DNA from: Pseudomonas putida
Lineage (GTDB): Bacteria; Pseudomonadota; Gammaproteobacteria; Pseudomonadales; Pseudomonadaceae
Direction: 5' to 3'
DNA: 64,000 bases
Assembly (NCBI RefSeq): GCF_003228315.1
Contig: NZ_CP029693.1
Coordinates: 744,001-808,000 of the forward strand
Made by a program: the position numbers and the translations under genes. Shown here one piece after another: positions 18,565 to 27,653 of this stretch. Every line of letters starts with the position of its first letter. The first letter of the stretch is position 1. Below the pieces are notes generated by a model. It saw only the letters and a list, made by a program, of their open reading frames with translations. It ran no database searches and was not told where the DNA came from.

Positions 18565-18716
18565 GGTTTTGCCCCCCAAGTAGATTGTGTCTTAGGTTTT
18601 TTTGGGGCGATCGGAGTCATCCTGCTGAGGAGGAAACATGAGAAATTCATTGAACACCTTTTGTTTTTGTTATGCGTGCAACGCAGAGGCTGGGTCTTGG
18701 TAACTGAATGCTAACT

Positions 18717-18748
18717 GGCTGCCGATTCCTCTATAGGGATCGGCAGCC
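18717..18748. terminator. Stem-loop after the formaldehyde dehydrogenase gene
   Basis: A 10-base stem GGCTGCCGAT (18717-18726) paired with ATCGGCAGCC (18739-18748), extendable by a few pairs, 10 bases past the fdhA-like stop. It has no T-run, so strength is uncertain. It probably separates the vanB-vanA-fdhA-like unit from the MFS-porin unit. Confidence 0.6.
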
Positions 18749-18758
18749 GATGGCTATG

Positions 18759-19958
18759 TCAGGCGGTACGGAACAAATTGTGCGGGTCAATGACGAATTT
18801 CTTCGGCACTCCTGCGTCGAACTCACCGTAACCTTTTGGGGCGTCATCTAGGGTGATGACTTCCACGCCGACGATGTCGGCAATCTTCAGGCGATCCCAC
18901 ATGATGGCCTGCATCAGCTGGCGGTTGTATTTCATCACTGGGGTTTGGCCAGTATGAAAACTATGCGACTTGGCCCAGCCCAAACCAAAGCGGATGCTTA
19001 GGCTACCGCGTTTAGCAGCGGCATCCGTTGCTCCTGGGTCTTCGGTAACGTACAGACCTGGAATACCAATTTTTCCTGCAACGCGGGTGATACCCATCAA
19101 TGAATTCAGCACGGTGGCCGGAGCTTCTTGTTGCGATCCGGCGTGACCGTGCCCACGAGCCTCGAAACCTACGGCGTCTACCGCGCAGTCCACCTCAGGG
19201 TCTCCCAATAAATCGGCGATTTGCTCGTGTAGCGGGGTGTCTTTGGAGAGGTCGGCGATCTCGAATCCCTGTTTCTTGGCGTGGGCCAAGCGGGTCGTGT
19301 TGACGTCGCCGATGATCACCACCGCGGCGCCTAAAAGGCGCGCCGAAGCAGCGGCCGCCAGACCTACTGGGCCTGCACCAGCGATGTAAACTGTGCTACC
19401 AGGGCCGACGCCAGCAGTGACTGCCCCATGAAAGCCAGTAGGCAAAATGTCAGATAGGCAGGTCAGATCGCGAATTTTCTCCATGGCAGCATCGCGATCG
19501 GGCAGCTTCAGCAGGTTGAAGTCGGCGTAGGGAACCAATACGTATTCGGCCTGGCCACCGACCCAGCCGCCCATGTCGACGTACCCATAGGCGCCGCCAG
19601 CTCGAGCAGGGTTTACCGTCAAGCAGACGCCGGTGTGTTGTTCCTTACAGGTTCGGCAATGACCGCATGCGACATTGAAAGGAACCGAGACCAAGTCGCC
19701 AACTTTCATGGTTTCTACGCCTCGACCGATCTCGATCACTTCACCGGTGATTTCATGGCCTAGCACCAATCCCTCCGGCGCTGTGGTTCGGCCACGCACC
19801 ATATGCTGGTCAGAGCCGCAGATGTTGGTGGATACCACGCGAAGAATCACACCGTGATCAATCTGCTTGCCTTGAGGATCCTGCATCTTCGGATAGGGAA
19901 TATTCTGCACTTCGACCTTACCTTGGCCGAGATAAACCACACCACGATTTCCAGACAT
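18759..19958 (-). CDS. fdhA: Glutathione-independent formaldehyde dehydrogenase (zinc ADH family)
   Basis: 399 residues, the length of the Pseudomonas putida enzyme. MSGNRGVVYLGQGKVEVQ opens the protein. Catalytic zinc ligands lie in STNICGSDQHM and GHEITGEV, and structural zinc cysteines in CGHCRTCKEQHTGVC. The cofactor motif is GAGPVGLAAA. It oxidises formaldehyde to formate with NAD+. Lying directly after a VanA/VanB-type oxygenase pair, it should detoxify formaldehyde released by O-demethylation, which is the best clue that the pathway substrate is methoxylated. A clear GGAGAACGT precedes the ATG. Confidence 0.93.
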   Translation of the reverse strand: MSGNRGVVYLGQGKVEVQNIPYPKMQDPQGKQIDHGVILRVVSTNICGSDQHMVRGRTTAPEGLVLGHEITGEVIEIGRGVETMKVGDLVSVPFNVACGHCRTCKEQHTGVCLTVNPARAGGAYGYVDMGGWVGGQAEYVLVPYADFNLLKLPDRDAAMEKIRDLTCLSDILPTGFHGAVTAGVGPGSTVYIAGAGPVGLAAAASARLLGAAVVIIGDVNTTRLAHAKKQGFEIADLSKDTPLHEQIADLLGDPEVDCAVDAVGFEARGHGHAGSQQEAPATVLNSLMGITRVAGKIGIPGLYVTEDPGATDAAAKRGSLSIRFGLGWAKSHSFHTGQTPVMKYNRQLMQAIMWDRLKIADIVGVEVITLDDAPKGYGEFDAGVPKKFVIDPHNLFRTA

Positions 19959-20037
19959 ACGTTCTCCATCTATGCGCCTTGGGCGCGCTGTGAGATCTGC
20001 TGAATAGAGGCTGTTTTGGTCGCCTCCTGATTGACCA

Positions 20038-21114
20038 TCAAGACTCTTGGCGAAGCTGCTCGATTATCTTGCGTGCACGGTTTGCGCCTACGTCCACGTG
20101 GATGTCCACCATTGGCTTGGGGCCGAACTCGAGCATGTTTTTGTACTGAGCTTCGATAACGACCTTATCCTCATCAAAGGTCATGGCAGTCTGTTCTACG
20201 ACCTTTGTCATGACTTCTTCAGGATTGCTCTTCGGATTGGATGCGATAGTCCAGAAGTAATGGCTGGAGGTTTCCGTTTCGGGGGTCACTCCGTGGAAAC
20301 CACGCATATGGAACCCTCCGCGCTGTGGGTCATCTAGCGATACCGTGTTCGCGTCAGCTGCACCTGTCCAAATACGGAGATGCGTGACGTGGAATTCGAT
20401 TTCTTGCCAGCGATCGACCTTGCCCTGGAATGGATAAGCCGCGGTGTAGGTGGGTGGCGGTACCGAATCCGGCATATGGCGAGTGACCTTCACAGTCGTC
20501 TCATCACTATCGACACGCATTTGGGCATTCATGTGGATTTTCGCGTTACCACCGATAGTGCGCAGGTGCACGTAGCCCAGATGGCTCAGGTCAAGCAAGT
20601 TGTCATGGATTAGCTGGTAAGGCGCATCGTAGTGATAGACATCACCTTCGAAGAGATACTCGCCGTTGGTGTGGATGTCGTATGCCGGAGGCTCACAGGT
20701 GGGCTCTTTGTTATCCGCGTTGCCGAACCAGATCCAGATAATCTGATCGCGCTCACGGACGTGGTACGCAGGCACTTTGGCTTTCGAAGGGATTTTGGTC
20801 TGCCCAGGCACCTCCAGGCATTGCCCCTCTCCGTTGAACAACAGGCCGTGGTAGCCACAGCGCACACCTTGCTCTTCTAGCGTGCCGTGAGATAGAGGCA
20901 GGGCTCGATGGCAACAGCGATCTTCCAGAGCTGCCGGCTTACCATCTGCCGTGCGAAACAGCACAATGGGTTTTCCGAGCAACGTTCTGCCCACCGGTTT
21001 GTCCTTCAGTTCCCAGGCAAAGCCTGAGACGTACCATTGATTCAACGGAAACTTCGGTAGCTCTGAAGGAGCCCCAACCTCATACGCGAGCGATTGAGCT
21101 TGCGATGTACTCAT
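20038..21114 (-). CDS. Rieske oxygenase, VanA-like O-demethylase subunit
   Basis: About 358 residues from ATG 21114 (GGAG 9 bases upstream). The Rieske centre is CCHRALPLSHG with CGYHGLLF. The mononuclear iron site is NLLDLSHLGYVH, giving the D-x-x-H-x4-H ligands. Length and motif spacing match vanillate O-demethylase VanA, dicamba monooxygenase and relatives. Its reductase partner is the next gene upstream, and formaldehyde dehydrogenase is downstream. I leave the symbol blank, because it may demethylate something other than vanillate. Confidence 0.9.
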   Translation of the reverse strand: MSTSQAQSLAYEVGAPSELPKFPLNQWYVSGFAWELKDKPVGRTLLGKPIVLFRTADGKPAALEDRCCHRALPLSHGTLEEQGVRCGYHGLLFNGEGQCLEVPGQTKIPSKAKVPAYHVRERDQIIWIWFGNADNKEPTCEPPAYDIHTNGEYLFEGDVYHYDAPYQLIHDNLLDLSHLGYVHLRTIGGNAKIHMNAQMRVDSDETTVKVTRHMPDSVPPPTYTAAYPFQGKVDRWQEIEFHVTHLRIWTGAADANTVSLDDPQRGGFHMRGFHGVTPETETSSHYFWTIASNPKSNPEEVMTKVVEQTAMTFDEDKVVIEAQYKNMLEFGPKPMVDIHVDVGANRARKIIEQLRQES

Positions 21115-21152
21115 TACGATCTCCAACTATCAGGTTTGTTCTTGTTAGGGGG

Positions 21153-22106
21153 TTACAGATCCAGCACAAGTCGTGGACTGCGAGAGCGGGAACAGCATGG
21201 GGTGAAGCTGTCGTTTCGTGCGTGCTCTGTGGCGTTCATGAACTGATCTCGATGATCAGGCTCACCTGCCAGTACTCGAGTGACACAGGCTCCGCAAATG
21301 CCTTGCTCACAGGAGGTTTCAATTTCCACATCGTGCTCAAGCAGCGCTTCAAGTGCGGACTTTTGCGCGGGAACTTGAATTACACGTCCCGAGCGGGATA
21401 GCTCAATTTCAAATGGCTGATCCCCTTCGAGAACTTGCGACGGAGCAGCAAAGTCTTCTCGATGAATGTTCTCATCACTCCATCCAGAAACTTTCGCAGT
21501 AGATTGAATGTGTGACATGAAGCCGGACGGGCCACATACGTAGAGCTGGTCGCCTTGCGCCGGATTCGCGAGGATCCGTGCGGCATCTAAACGTTGCTCG
21601 GATGGGCCATCGTCGACATGAACGTGGACATAATTAGCGAAGGGGGCTTCGTTCAGGATCCCAATGAACGCCAGCCGTTCAATGGATCGGCCGCAGTAAT
21701 GAAGCTCAAAGCGCTTTCCCTCTGCGACTAAGGTGTGGGCCATCGCAAGAATCGGAGTGATCCCAATGCCTCCGGCAAATAAGACATAACGGTCACCAGT
21801 GAGATCTAGATCGAAGAGGTTACGAGGGCTCCCTATCGAGAGTTTTGAGCCCTCCGCTACATCGATATGCATCCCCCTGGATCCTCCCCGAGATGCTGGC
21901 TCGTTGAGTACCGCAATGAGATATCGGTCTCGCTCATGAGGGGCGTTACACAGTGAGTACTGCCGAACAAAACCAGGGGCAACATGGACGTCGACATGCG
22001 CCCCTGCAGTGAAAGCAGGAAGTTGTCCGCCGTTAGCAGGCATAAGTTCGAAGCTGCAGACACCTTCAGCTTCAGAGATTTTGCGAGATACATAAACTTC
22101 GAGCAT
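21153..22106 (-). CDS. VanB-like oxygenase reductase (FMN, NAD, plant-type [2Fe-2S])
   Basis: 317 residues with the class IA reductase layout. RQYSLCNAP is the FMN-binding motif and GGIGITPILAMA the NAD site. The C-terminal ferredoxin domain has CEQGICGACVTRVL plus a later cysteine in FTPCCSRS. It passes electrons from NAD(P)H to the Rieske oxygenase encoded 38 bases downstream. It is the first gene of its unit, opposite the MarR-type regulator. Confidence 0.92.
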   Translation of the reverse strand: MLEVYVSRKISEAEGVCSFELMPANGGQLPAFTAGAHVDVHVAPGFVRQYSLCNAPHERDRYLIAVLNEPASRGGSRGMHIDVAEGSKLSIGSPRNLFDLDLTGDRYVLFAGGIGITPILAMAHTLVAEGKRFELHYCGRSIERLAFIGILNEAPFANYVHVHVDDGPSEQRLDAARILANPAQGDQLYVCGPSGFMSHIQSTAKVSGWSDENIHREDFAAPSQVLEGDQPFEIELSRSGRVIQVPAQKSALEALLEHDVEIETSCEQGICGACVTRVLAGEPDHRDQFMNATEHARNDSFTPCCSRSRSPRLVLDL

Positions 22107-22313
22107 GAGCGTAACCCCACCGCGAATGTGCAGTGTTTGAAGGCAAGTGGACGTTGAGCCGGATTTACCGACTGAGAGCGGTAAGCGTTGAGATCAGGAA
22201 GGGGGAGATAGGAGCAAGCAGGTCACGGCACGGACACCTCTAAGTTTTTATTGTTGTACTGCGCGCTTATGATGCAGGCGCAGAATCGTTGTGAGATTCT
22301 TATCCTAAGCATT

Positions 22314-22333
22314 TTAGTTGCGGTGTCAACTAA
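22314..22333. promoter_or_regulatory. Inverted-repeat operator, probable MarR site
   Basis: A perfect 7-base inverted repeat TTAGTTG-CGGTGT-CAACTAA, 28 bases upstream of the MarR-family ATG and within the divergent promoter region of the vanB-like gene. Arm length, AT content and spacing suit a MarR dimer. Binding is inferred from form and position. Confidence 0.6.
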
Positions 22334-22361
22334 TTCAATCGACGTTCAGGAACCGCTCGTC

Positions 22362-22835
22362 ATGACCGAATCATCCCCCCTCAATCTGGAGCGCTACGTT
22401 CCTGCGCTGCTCACCTCCCTGACCAACAAAATGGCTAGTGGCGCATCAGCTTGTTATCGCAAGCATTTCGGGGTCGGCATTGTTGAATGGCGGGTACTGG
22501 CGATGCTGGCTGTTGAAGATCACATCACTGCTAATCGGATGGTTCAGGTCATAGGCTTGGACAAAAGCGCCGTCAGTCGAGCGCTGAAGCTGTTAGAGCA
22601 GGATGGGCATGTTTCGACTGAGGTCGATGGGGAAGATGCTCGTCGATACACCGTCTCACTTACACCTGCTGGGCGTAAGTTGCATGACCAAGTACTGGTG
22701 ACAGCGCTTGAGAGGGAGAGGCTACTTCTGGCTGCTTTGAACGATGATGAGATAGAAACGCTCATCGGCTTTCTGCATCGCATGAGCGCTCAGTTAGAGG
22801 CTGTGAATGCAGTGGAACCGGACGTCCAAGCATAG
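22362..22835 (+). CDS. MarR-family transcriptional regulator
   Basis: About 157 residues from ATG 22362 (MTESSPLNLERY). A longer frame from 22251 would run through the palindromic operator and is unlikely. The winged helix reads MVQVIGLDKSAVSRALKLLEQDGHVSTEVDGEDARRYTVSLTPAG; DARRY is the wing of MarR proteins. It is divergent from the vanB-vanA-fdhA-like unit and probably represses it until an aromatic acid binds. MarR- or GntR-type control of demethylase genes is known in related clusters. Confidence 0.9.
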   Translation: MTESSPLNLERYVPALLTSLTNKMASGASACYRKHFGVGIVEWRVLAMLAVEDHITANRMVQVIGLDKSAVSRALKLLEQDGHVSTEVDGEDARRYTVSLTPAGRKLHDQVLVTALERERLLLAALNDDEIETLIGFLHRMSAQLEAVNAVEPDVQA

Positions 22836-22882
22836 GCTAGATATGCCTTTTACAGTCACTTCGTAGGCGTCGTTATGCCAGC

Positions 22883-23097
22883 GTGCCCGATATCGTCATC
22901 AGCGCCGCCACCTGTGCACCTAGCGTCGGACTATAGGGTTCCTTGCTCTATGGCCCCACCATCCAGTTCAGCGACGCCAAGCACTTTCCGCTGTAGTTAC
23001 CTTCACTCTACCGGCGGCCTTTGGCCGCTGCGCGCTGATCATCCTGCCGCACTGGGTGACCACGCCGCTCACACCATCCTGTGTATTAGTTACAGGA
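22883..23097 (+). pseudogene. Remnant of a multi-pass membrane transporter C-terminus
   Basis: Reading the plus strand gives VPDIVISAATCAPSVGL, stop, GSLLYGPTIQFSDAKHFPL, stop. After a frame change it gives AVVTFTLPAAFGRCALIILP followed by HWVTTPL. The text looks like the end of an MFS-type transporter broken by two stops and a frameshift. No family assignment is certain. The rest of the gap between the MarR gene and the chemoreceptor (22836-23363) holds nothing else that I can support. Confidence 0.4.
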
Positions 23098-23363
23098 AAG
23101 ACGTGACCCTGCCCGTTGTGCCCTGGTGAGCACCTGATACGCCCCCTCATCGCGCTGGCCGATACCTCATAGCGTTAAACGCGATTGGCGTGAAGGCTCG
23201 CGCACTCGTTAGCGTGTGTGCGCTTTTCACAATAATAAATAAGGCTGCCATATGAAGTCCTTGTCACATTTGTCCCTTTCGTCATGTGCTCACGTCGTAT
23301 CTGCGCCCAATACCATAGACATCCTTAGCGTGCTGATCTGCATTTCCGCTCGCGGGGCTTGAT

Positions 23364-25295
23364 ATGAGTAAAATTAGAAATTTATCGACCAATCTCTCCG
23401 TAGGGGCCAAGTTGTGGGTTGGCTTTGGTCTTGTCTTATTTCTCACTGCTAGCGTCGCTGTCACAGCGTTCATCTCCATCACCACGTTGCAACAGCACAG
23501 CGAACGTTTACGCGGTGATTTGCAAGTGCAGGCCCAGGTTCTGCAAGCACGTATCGCTGAAAAGGACTTCGCGCTAGTTCTTGATGAGCGAGCGGCCCAG
23601 CAGGTACGCCAGACTGTCGAACAATTGCAAGCGGCATTGTCGGTCGACGCTAATTCCACTCGACAGGAGATGGCATCAGCCGCGCAGGCGTACGTCCTTC
23701 AATTTGAGCAGTACGTAAAGTCGTTGCATCAGTTGCACGACGCTCGCGTTGGTATGCAGCGCATGGCGCGTGTCGCTGCAGAAAGTTTCAACGCAGTATT
23801 CCTTGATCAGCTCGATGGGCTCAGTGCAGGTGCTGATGGGCAGGCGAGGTTGGCGACAGACCAGTTCGCCTTGCTAGAGCAGAGTGCTGCATTGCGTGAC
23901 AAGCTGGCACAGATGCGGGACAGCGAGCTGTCATACAGCGTGGATAATGACCAAAGTCGCCGTGCCGATTGGGAAATGGGCATGAGCGATGTGCTCTCGA
24001 CTATTGATACCCTGTCTTTAAGGGTAGGGGATGATGGGCAGGCATCACTTAAGAGTGCGCGTGAGGCGCTGAAGGACTACCGTTTAGCATTTGCTCAGTT
24101 CGCCACCAATCGAGACCTAATCGCCCAATCCAAGGCCAGCATGCAGCACCAAAGCGAGTATCTTGGGGTGTTACTAGCAGCTTTGGAACAGGAGCAGGCC
24201 CGCGCAATTGCCCAAAGTGGAAGTAGTGCCAATCGCCAGCTTGGCATCATCACCTTGCTTGCCTTGAGTCTGGGCATCGGCTCTAGCCTACTAATTCGCC
24301 AGACAATTCTACGCCCACTACGAGAAGCAGTAGCTTGGGCTCGGCGTATTGCCGATGGTGATCTTTCTGGCCCTCGCCAAAGCACTGTGCGCAAAGATGA
24401 ACTAGGCCTGCTGTTGCACTCCTTCGGTGACATGCTTGACAGCCTACGAGGTTTGGTAAGACGCATCAGTCAGGGTGTCGAGCAACTGAACGGAACGACC
24501 GGCAACCTTGCCACAGTTATTTCTAATACCTATTCAGGAGTCGAGCAGCAACGCAAGGAAACAGAAGTTGCAGTTACTTCTATGCAGCAGATGAGTTCCA
24601 GGGCGCGAGAGGTGGCGCGAAACACCTACGAAGCTAACGATGCGGTGATGAAGGCCAACGAACAGGCGCGGGACGGAAATCTCCTAGTACAACGAGCGGC
24701 CGACAGAGCCGGGTTCCTAACTCAGGAGATGAATGGATGTGCTGAGGTAATGCATGAATTGCTAGGCGAATGCTCGGCAATCAGCGGGGTGCTGGATGTC
24801 ATTAAGTCAGTAGCCGTGCAGACCAATTTGCTCGCACTGAATGCATCTATTGAAGCTGCTCGTGCCGGCGAGCACGGTCGTGGCTTTGCGGTAGTCGCTG
24901 ATGAAGTGCGGGGATTAGCTCAGCGGACTCAAGCGTCTACTGATGAGATTAAGTCGCTCATCGATCGGCTATGCAGTGCCGCACAGCAGGCAGCGACGCG
25001 CTTGCAGGAAAACCGTCTGTTGACGGACGAGTCTGCAGTACTTGCGGGAGAGGCATCTGTTGCATTGGAGCGCATTACCCAGGCTGTCGCTACCATCGAG
25101 CAAATGAATCAGCAGATTGCTACAGCAACTGAACAGCAGAGCATAGTGGCTGAGGAGGTCAATCTCAGCATGACGAAGGTACGCGTCGTTGCAGAAGAAT
25201 GCTCACAGCAGAATCTCTCGCTGCAGGCTTCGAACGCGGATCTGCAGAAGGTCAGCGGCGCGCTAAATGTGGCGGTTAGGCATTTTCAAATTTGA
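23364..25295 (+). CDS. Methyl-accepting chemotaxis protein with long helical sensor domain
   Basis: 643 residues. TM1 is at about residues 17-39; a helical periplasmic sensor of about 250 residues follows (length typical of the helical bimodular McpS-like type), then TM2 (about 292-310), a HAMP domain and a cytoplasmic signalling tip. The tip is well conserved: [43 protein letters not shown]. The ligand cannot be read directly; HBM-type sensors often bind organic acids. It follows the catabolic region, so sensing of a pathway compound is possible but unproven. Confidence 0.93.
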   Translation: MSKIRNLSTNLSVGAKLWVGFGLVLFLTASVAVTAFISITTLQQHSERLRGDLQVQAQVLQARIAEKDFALVLDERAAQQVRQTVEQLQAALSVDANSTRQEMASAAQAYVLQFEQYVKSLHQLHDARVGMQRMARVAAESFNAVFLDQLDGLSAGADGQARLATDQFALLEQSAALRDKLAQMRDSELSYSVDNDQSRRADWEMGMSDVLSTIDTLSLRVGDDGQASLKSAREALKDYRLAFAQFATNRDLIAQSKASMQHQSEYLGVLLAALEQEQARAIAQSGSSANRQLGIITLLALSLGIGSSLLIRQTILRPLREAVAWARRIADGDLSGPRQSTVRKDELGLLLHSFGDMLDSLRGLVRRISQGVEQLNGTTGNLATVISNTYSGVEQQRKETEVAVTSMQQMSSRAREVARNTYEANDAVMKANEQARDGNLLVQRAADRAGFLTQEMNGCAEVMHELLGECSAISGVLDVIKSVAVQTNLLALNASIEAARAGEHGRGFAVVADEVRGLAQRTQASTDEIKSLIDRLCSAAQQAATRLQENRLLTDESAVLAGEASVALERITQAVATIEQMNQQIATATEQQSIVAEEVNLSMTKVRVVAEECSQQNLSLQASNADLQKVSGALNVAVRHFQI

Positions 25296-26130
25296 GCCCA
25301 ATGAGTCTTCAAGGGTGACTGGCTTCATAGGCAACATTGGGGCGATGCTAACCTCCCGTAGCAGTAATCCTCTTCAAGTCTCGGTTATTAACCCGGAACT
25401 ACTAAGCATTGTACGGTCAGAGTTTTAAGACTGTGTTAGTAGGACTCTCCACACCTAAGGTTTGCTCCGAAGCTAAGGCCATGCTGCGCATGTAAGGGTT
25501 GTGAAGGCGCCATTTATGATGATGACACCGAAGACCCGGACATACTCAATCTGCTGTCGCAGTGCTGTCACTATTCACGAGAGAAAAAATATGAAGGCAT
25601 AAATTGCATAAGCGGAGCGGGAGAGCGATCAACGTCTGTCCGCAGCTTGCTCAAGAACGAAGCGCCTCGTTAGCCAGAGTGCGAGCGGCGAAACGAAAGC
25701 GAACATCTGCGAGGGCAAGGCGTTAAGAAAATCTGCGGTGATTGGGCTAAAGGGGAAATGTTGCTGCACCTGATCAAGCACTGAGTCGCGCGATTTAATC
25801 GGTGCGCACAAATTTGCTGCAATCAACGAAATTCCGAGCAGCAGGGGTGGTGCGAATAGATAATTTCCGACACGAATGGTCGAGGAGGAGGACGTCATAA
25901 AGCCATGCACAACTAAAGGACGGATTTGTCCTATGGTTGCGTTGGTTGACGTTAACGCTTACGCAAAGCGCTGGGTAGCGCAATGTCTATTTCCAATGTT
26001 ATCAGAGTGATACATCTTGCTGTCAAGGACAGCAGAAACTTTCAGTCCCGTTAGTGTCGGCTGCGGTGCTTCCGGGAGACAAAGATATCGAGCCTAAATT
26101 TCATCGCCCAACATCTCGTTAATCTCTCTA
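25296..26130. other. Intergenic region, no convincing gene
   Basis: 835 bases between the chemoreceptor and a kinase remnant. One minus-strand frame (25629-25910, 93 codons) has two hydrophobic stretches, but lacks a clear ribosome site or recognised family; it may be membrane-gene debris. I see no RNA gene or repeat here. Confidence 0.5.
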
Positions 26131-26446
26131 TTTGAACGCCCTAGAGCAAAGCGAGCGGCAGCTCTGACTCACCGCCTCCTGGCTTTCTCGCGTCGACAGA
26201 CGCTTGAACCCAGACCGATTGATGTAAACAAGCTCATGTATGGGATGATTGAGCTGATTCAGCGTACAGCCGGCCCCCGGCATTGTTGTCAAAACTGAGG
26301 GAGCTGCGGATCTTTGGCCTGCATTTGTCGATGCAAGCCAGCTTGAAAATACGTTGCTCAATCTCTGTATTAACGCCCGCGATGCCATGCCTAACAAAAG
26401 CCCTAGAAGGCCTAGCACCGCCCCGCGACCATTGAGTCTTGGCTGA
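26131..26446 (+). pseudogene. Histidine kinase fragment (dimerisation end to N-box), frameshifted
   Basis: The first frame reads AKRAAALTHRLLAFSRRQ, TLEPRPIDVNKLMYGMIELI and QRTAGP. A shift near 26280 then continues with TEGAADLWPAFVDASQLENT and LLNLCINARDAMP. This is the end of a HisKA region and the N-box of the ATPase domain of a PAS/hybrid-type kinase. Both ends are missing, so it is dead. No gene is visible from here to 26685. Confidence 0.7.
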
Positions 26447-26685
26447 CCAAGTGATCTTGGATTGAGTACAAAGCGGCTTGCTCACCTGAGCTGTAGGTTG
26501 CAGAACCCATGCTGGGTGGACACCTGATACACCTGCTCGACTGAGACCCTTTTTTCAGGCGTTTGTCTCTTCCATCCGTTATCTAACACCCACCCACAGC
26601 CCCCGCGTACGCTCTACGGGGCAATTGGCGAGCCGGCGCGCCAGATGGAAATAAACCGCCCCCCCTCTGACGGGGGCCACACGTG

Positions 26686-27507
26686 TTACTTATCATCACC
26701 ATACCAGTATTGGGCCGTCACACCGCCGTCCATAAGGAAGTCACTGCCGGTGATGAACGTCCCTTCAGGCCCCATGAGCAGGGCAGCTACAGCCCCCACT
26801 TCATCGGGCGTACCTCCGCGCTTGGCTGCACAGGACTCGATCATGCGGCGATACCCATCGCCGCGCGGGCCATTGAGTTCATCTCTTGCCAATGGCGTGA
26901 AAATGATGCCCGGACTGATCGTGTTGACGCGAGCGCCGCGTTTCCCCCAGCGCACTGCTTCGGCGGCCACTCGCAGCGAATTGCCACGTTTGGAAATCTG
27001 GTAGGCATTCAGTGGATCTGTTATTTGCTCTGGTTGAAGCATTGGTAGAGTTAGGAGCTCTTCAGCAGGGGTCAATGCCAAGGCCTTGTTCTGCTCAGCT
27101 GTCAGTGCCGGCAATCGATGGCCTGACTGCGAGGCGATGACGATTGCTGAACCGCCTTTTGCAATCACTTCACCGAACAGTTCCAGCACGAGGGCTGTGC
27201 CATACAGATCAACTAAGAGAATGGTGGCAGGTGCAGCTTGGGAGGGGGATACGCCTGCCGCGTGGATGACGCCGGTTATGTCCCCGACGCTTGTAGCCTT
27301 GGCTACGAGTGCCTGGACTGAGTCCCTAGACGAGATATCGACAACGGTCGAGGTAACCTCAAAACCCGCATCGTTCAAAACCTTTGCTGCTGTGTCGGCT
27401 GTTTCTTGCCGCAGATCTGCGAGCAAAACATGCTTGCCTGCGCTGACACGACGAGCGATGGCTTGCCCAATCGAGCCCGCACCAATTACAACAGTTACAT
27501 TTGTCAT
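26686..27507 (-). CDS. SDR family oxidoreductase
   Basis: 273 residues from ATG 27507. Cofactor site is GAGSIGQAIARR (slightly atypical GxGxxG), the NAG-equivalent is HAAGVSPSQ, the catalytic Ser lies in IASQSGHR, and YQISKRG gives YxxxK. The tail FITGSDFLMDGG is family-typical. A roughly 35-residue insertion rich in Leu/Glu lies between the Ser and the Tyr. Substrate unknown. It is read in the same direction as the MFS gene upstream, 146 bases away. Confidence 0.88.
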   Translation of the reverse strand: MTNVTVVIGAGSIGQAIARRVSAGKHVLLADLRQETADTAAKVLNDAGFEVTSTVVDISSRDSVQALVAKATSVGDITGVIHAAGVSPSQAAPATILLVDLYGTALVLELFGEVIAKGGSAIVIASQSGHRLPALTAEQNKALALTPAEELLTLPMLQPEQITDPLNAYQISKRGNSLRVAAEAVRWGKRGARVNTISPGIIFTPLARDELNGPRGDGYRRMIESCAAKRGGTPDEVGAVAALLMGPEGTFITGSDFLMDGGVTAQYWYGDDK

Positions 27508-27653
27508 CGTTATTATCCTAGAAGAATAGGACTTCACTCTAAGGTAGGGTTGGTATCAGGCACTCATTTAGCACACGCTGATCGTCACGTCGTAACACCG
27601 AGCGTATGTTCGACCGAAACCACAGGACATCCTTGGCATGCCTAGTGTTTGTT

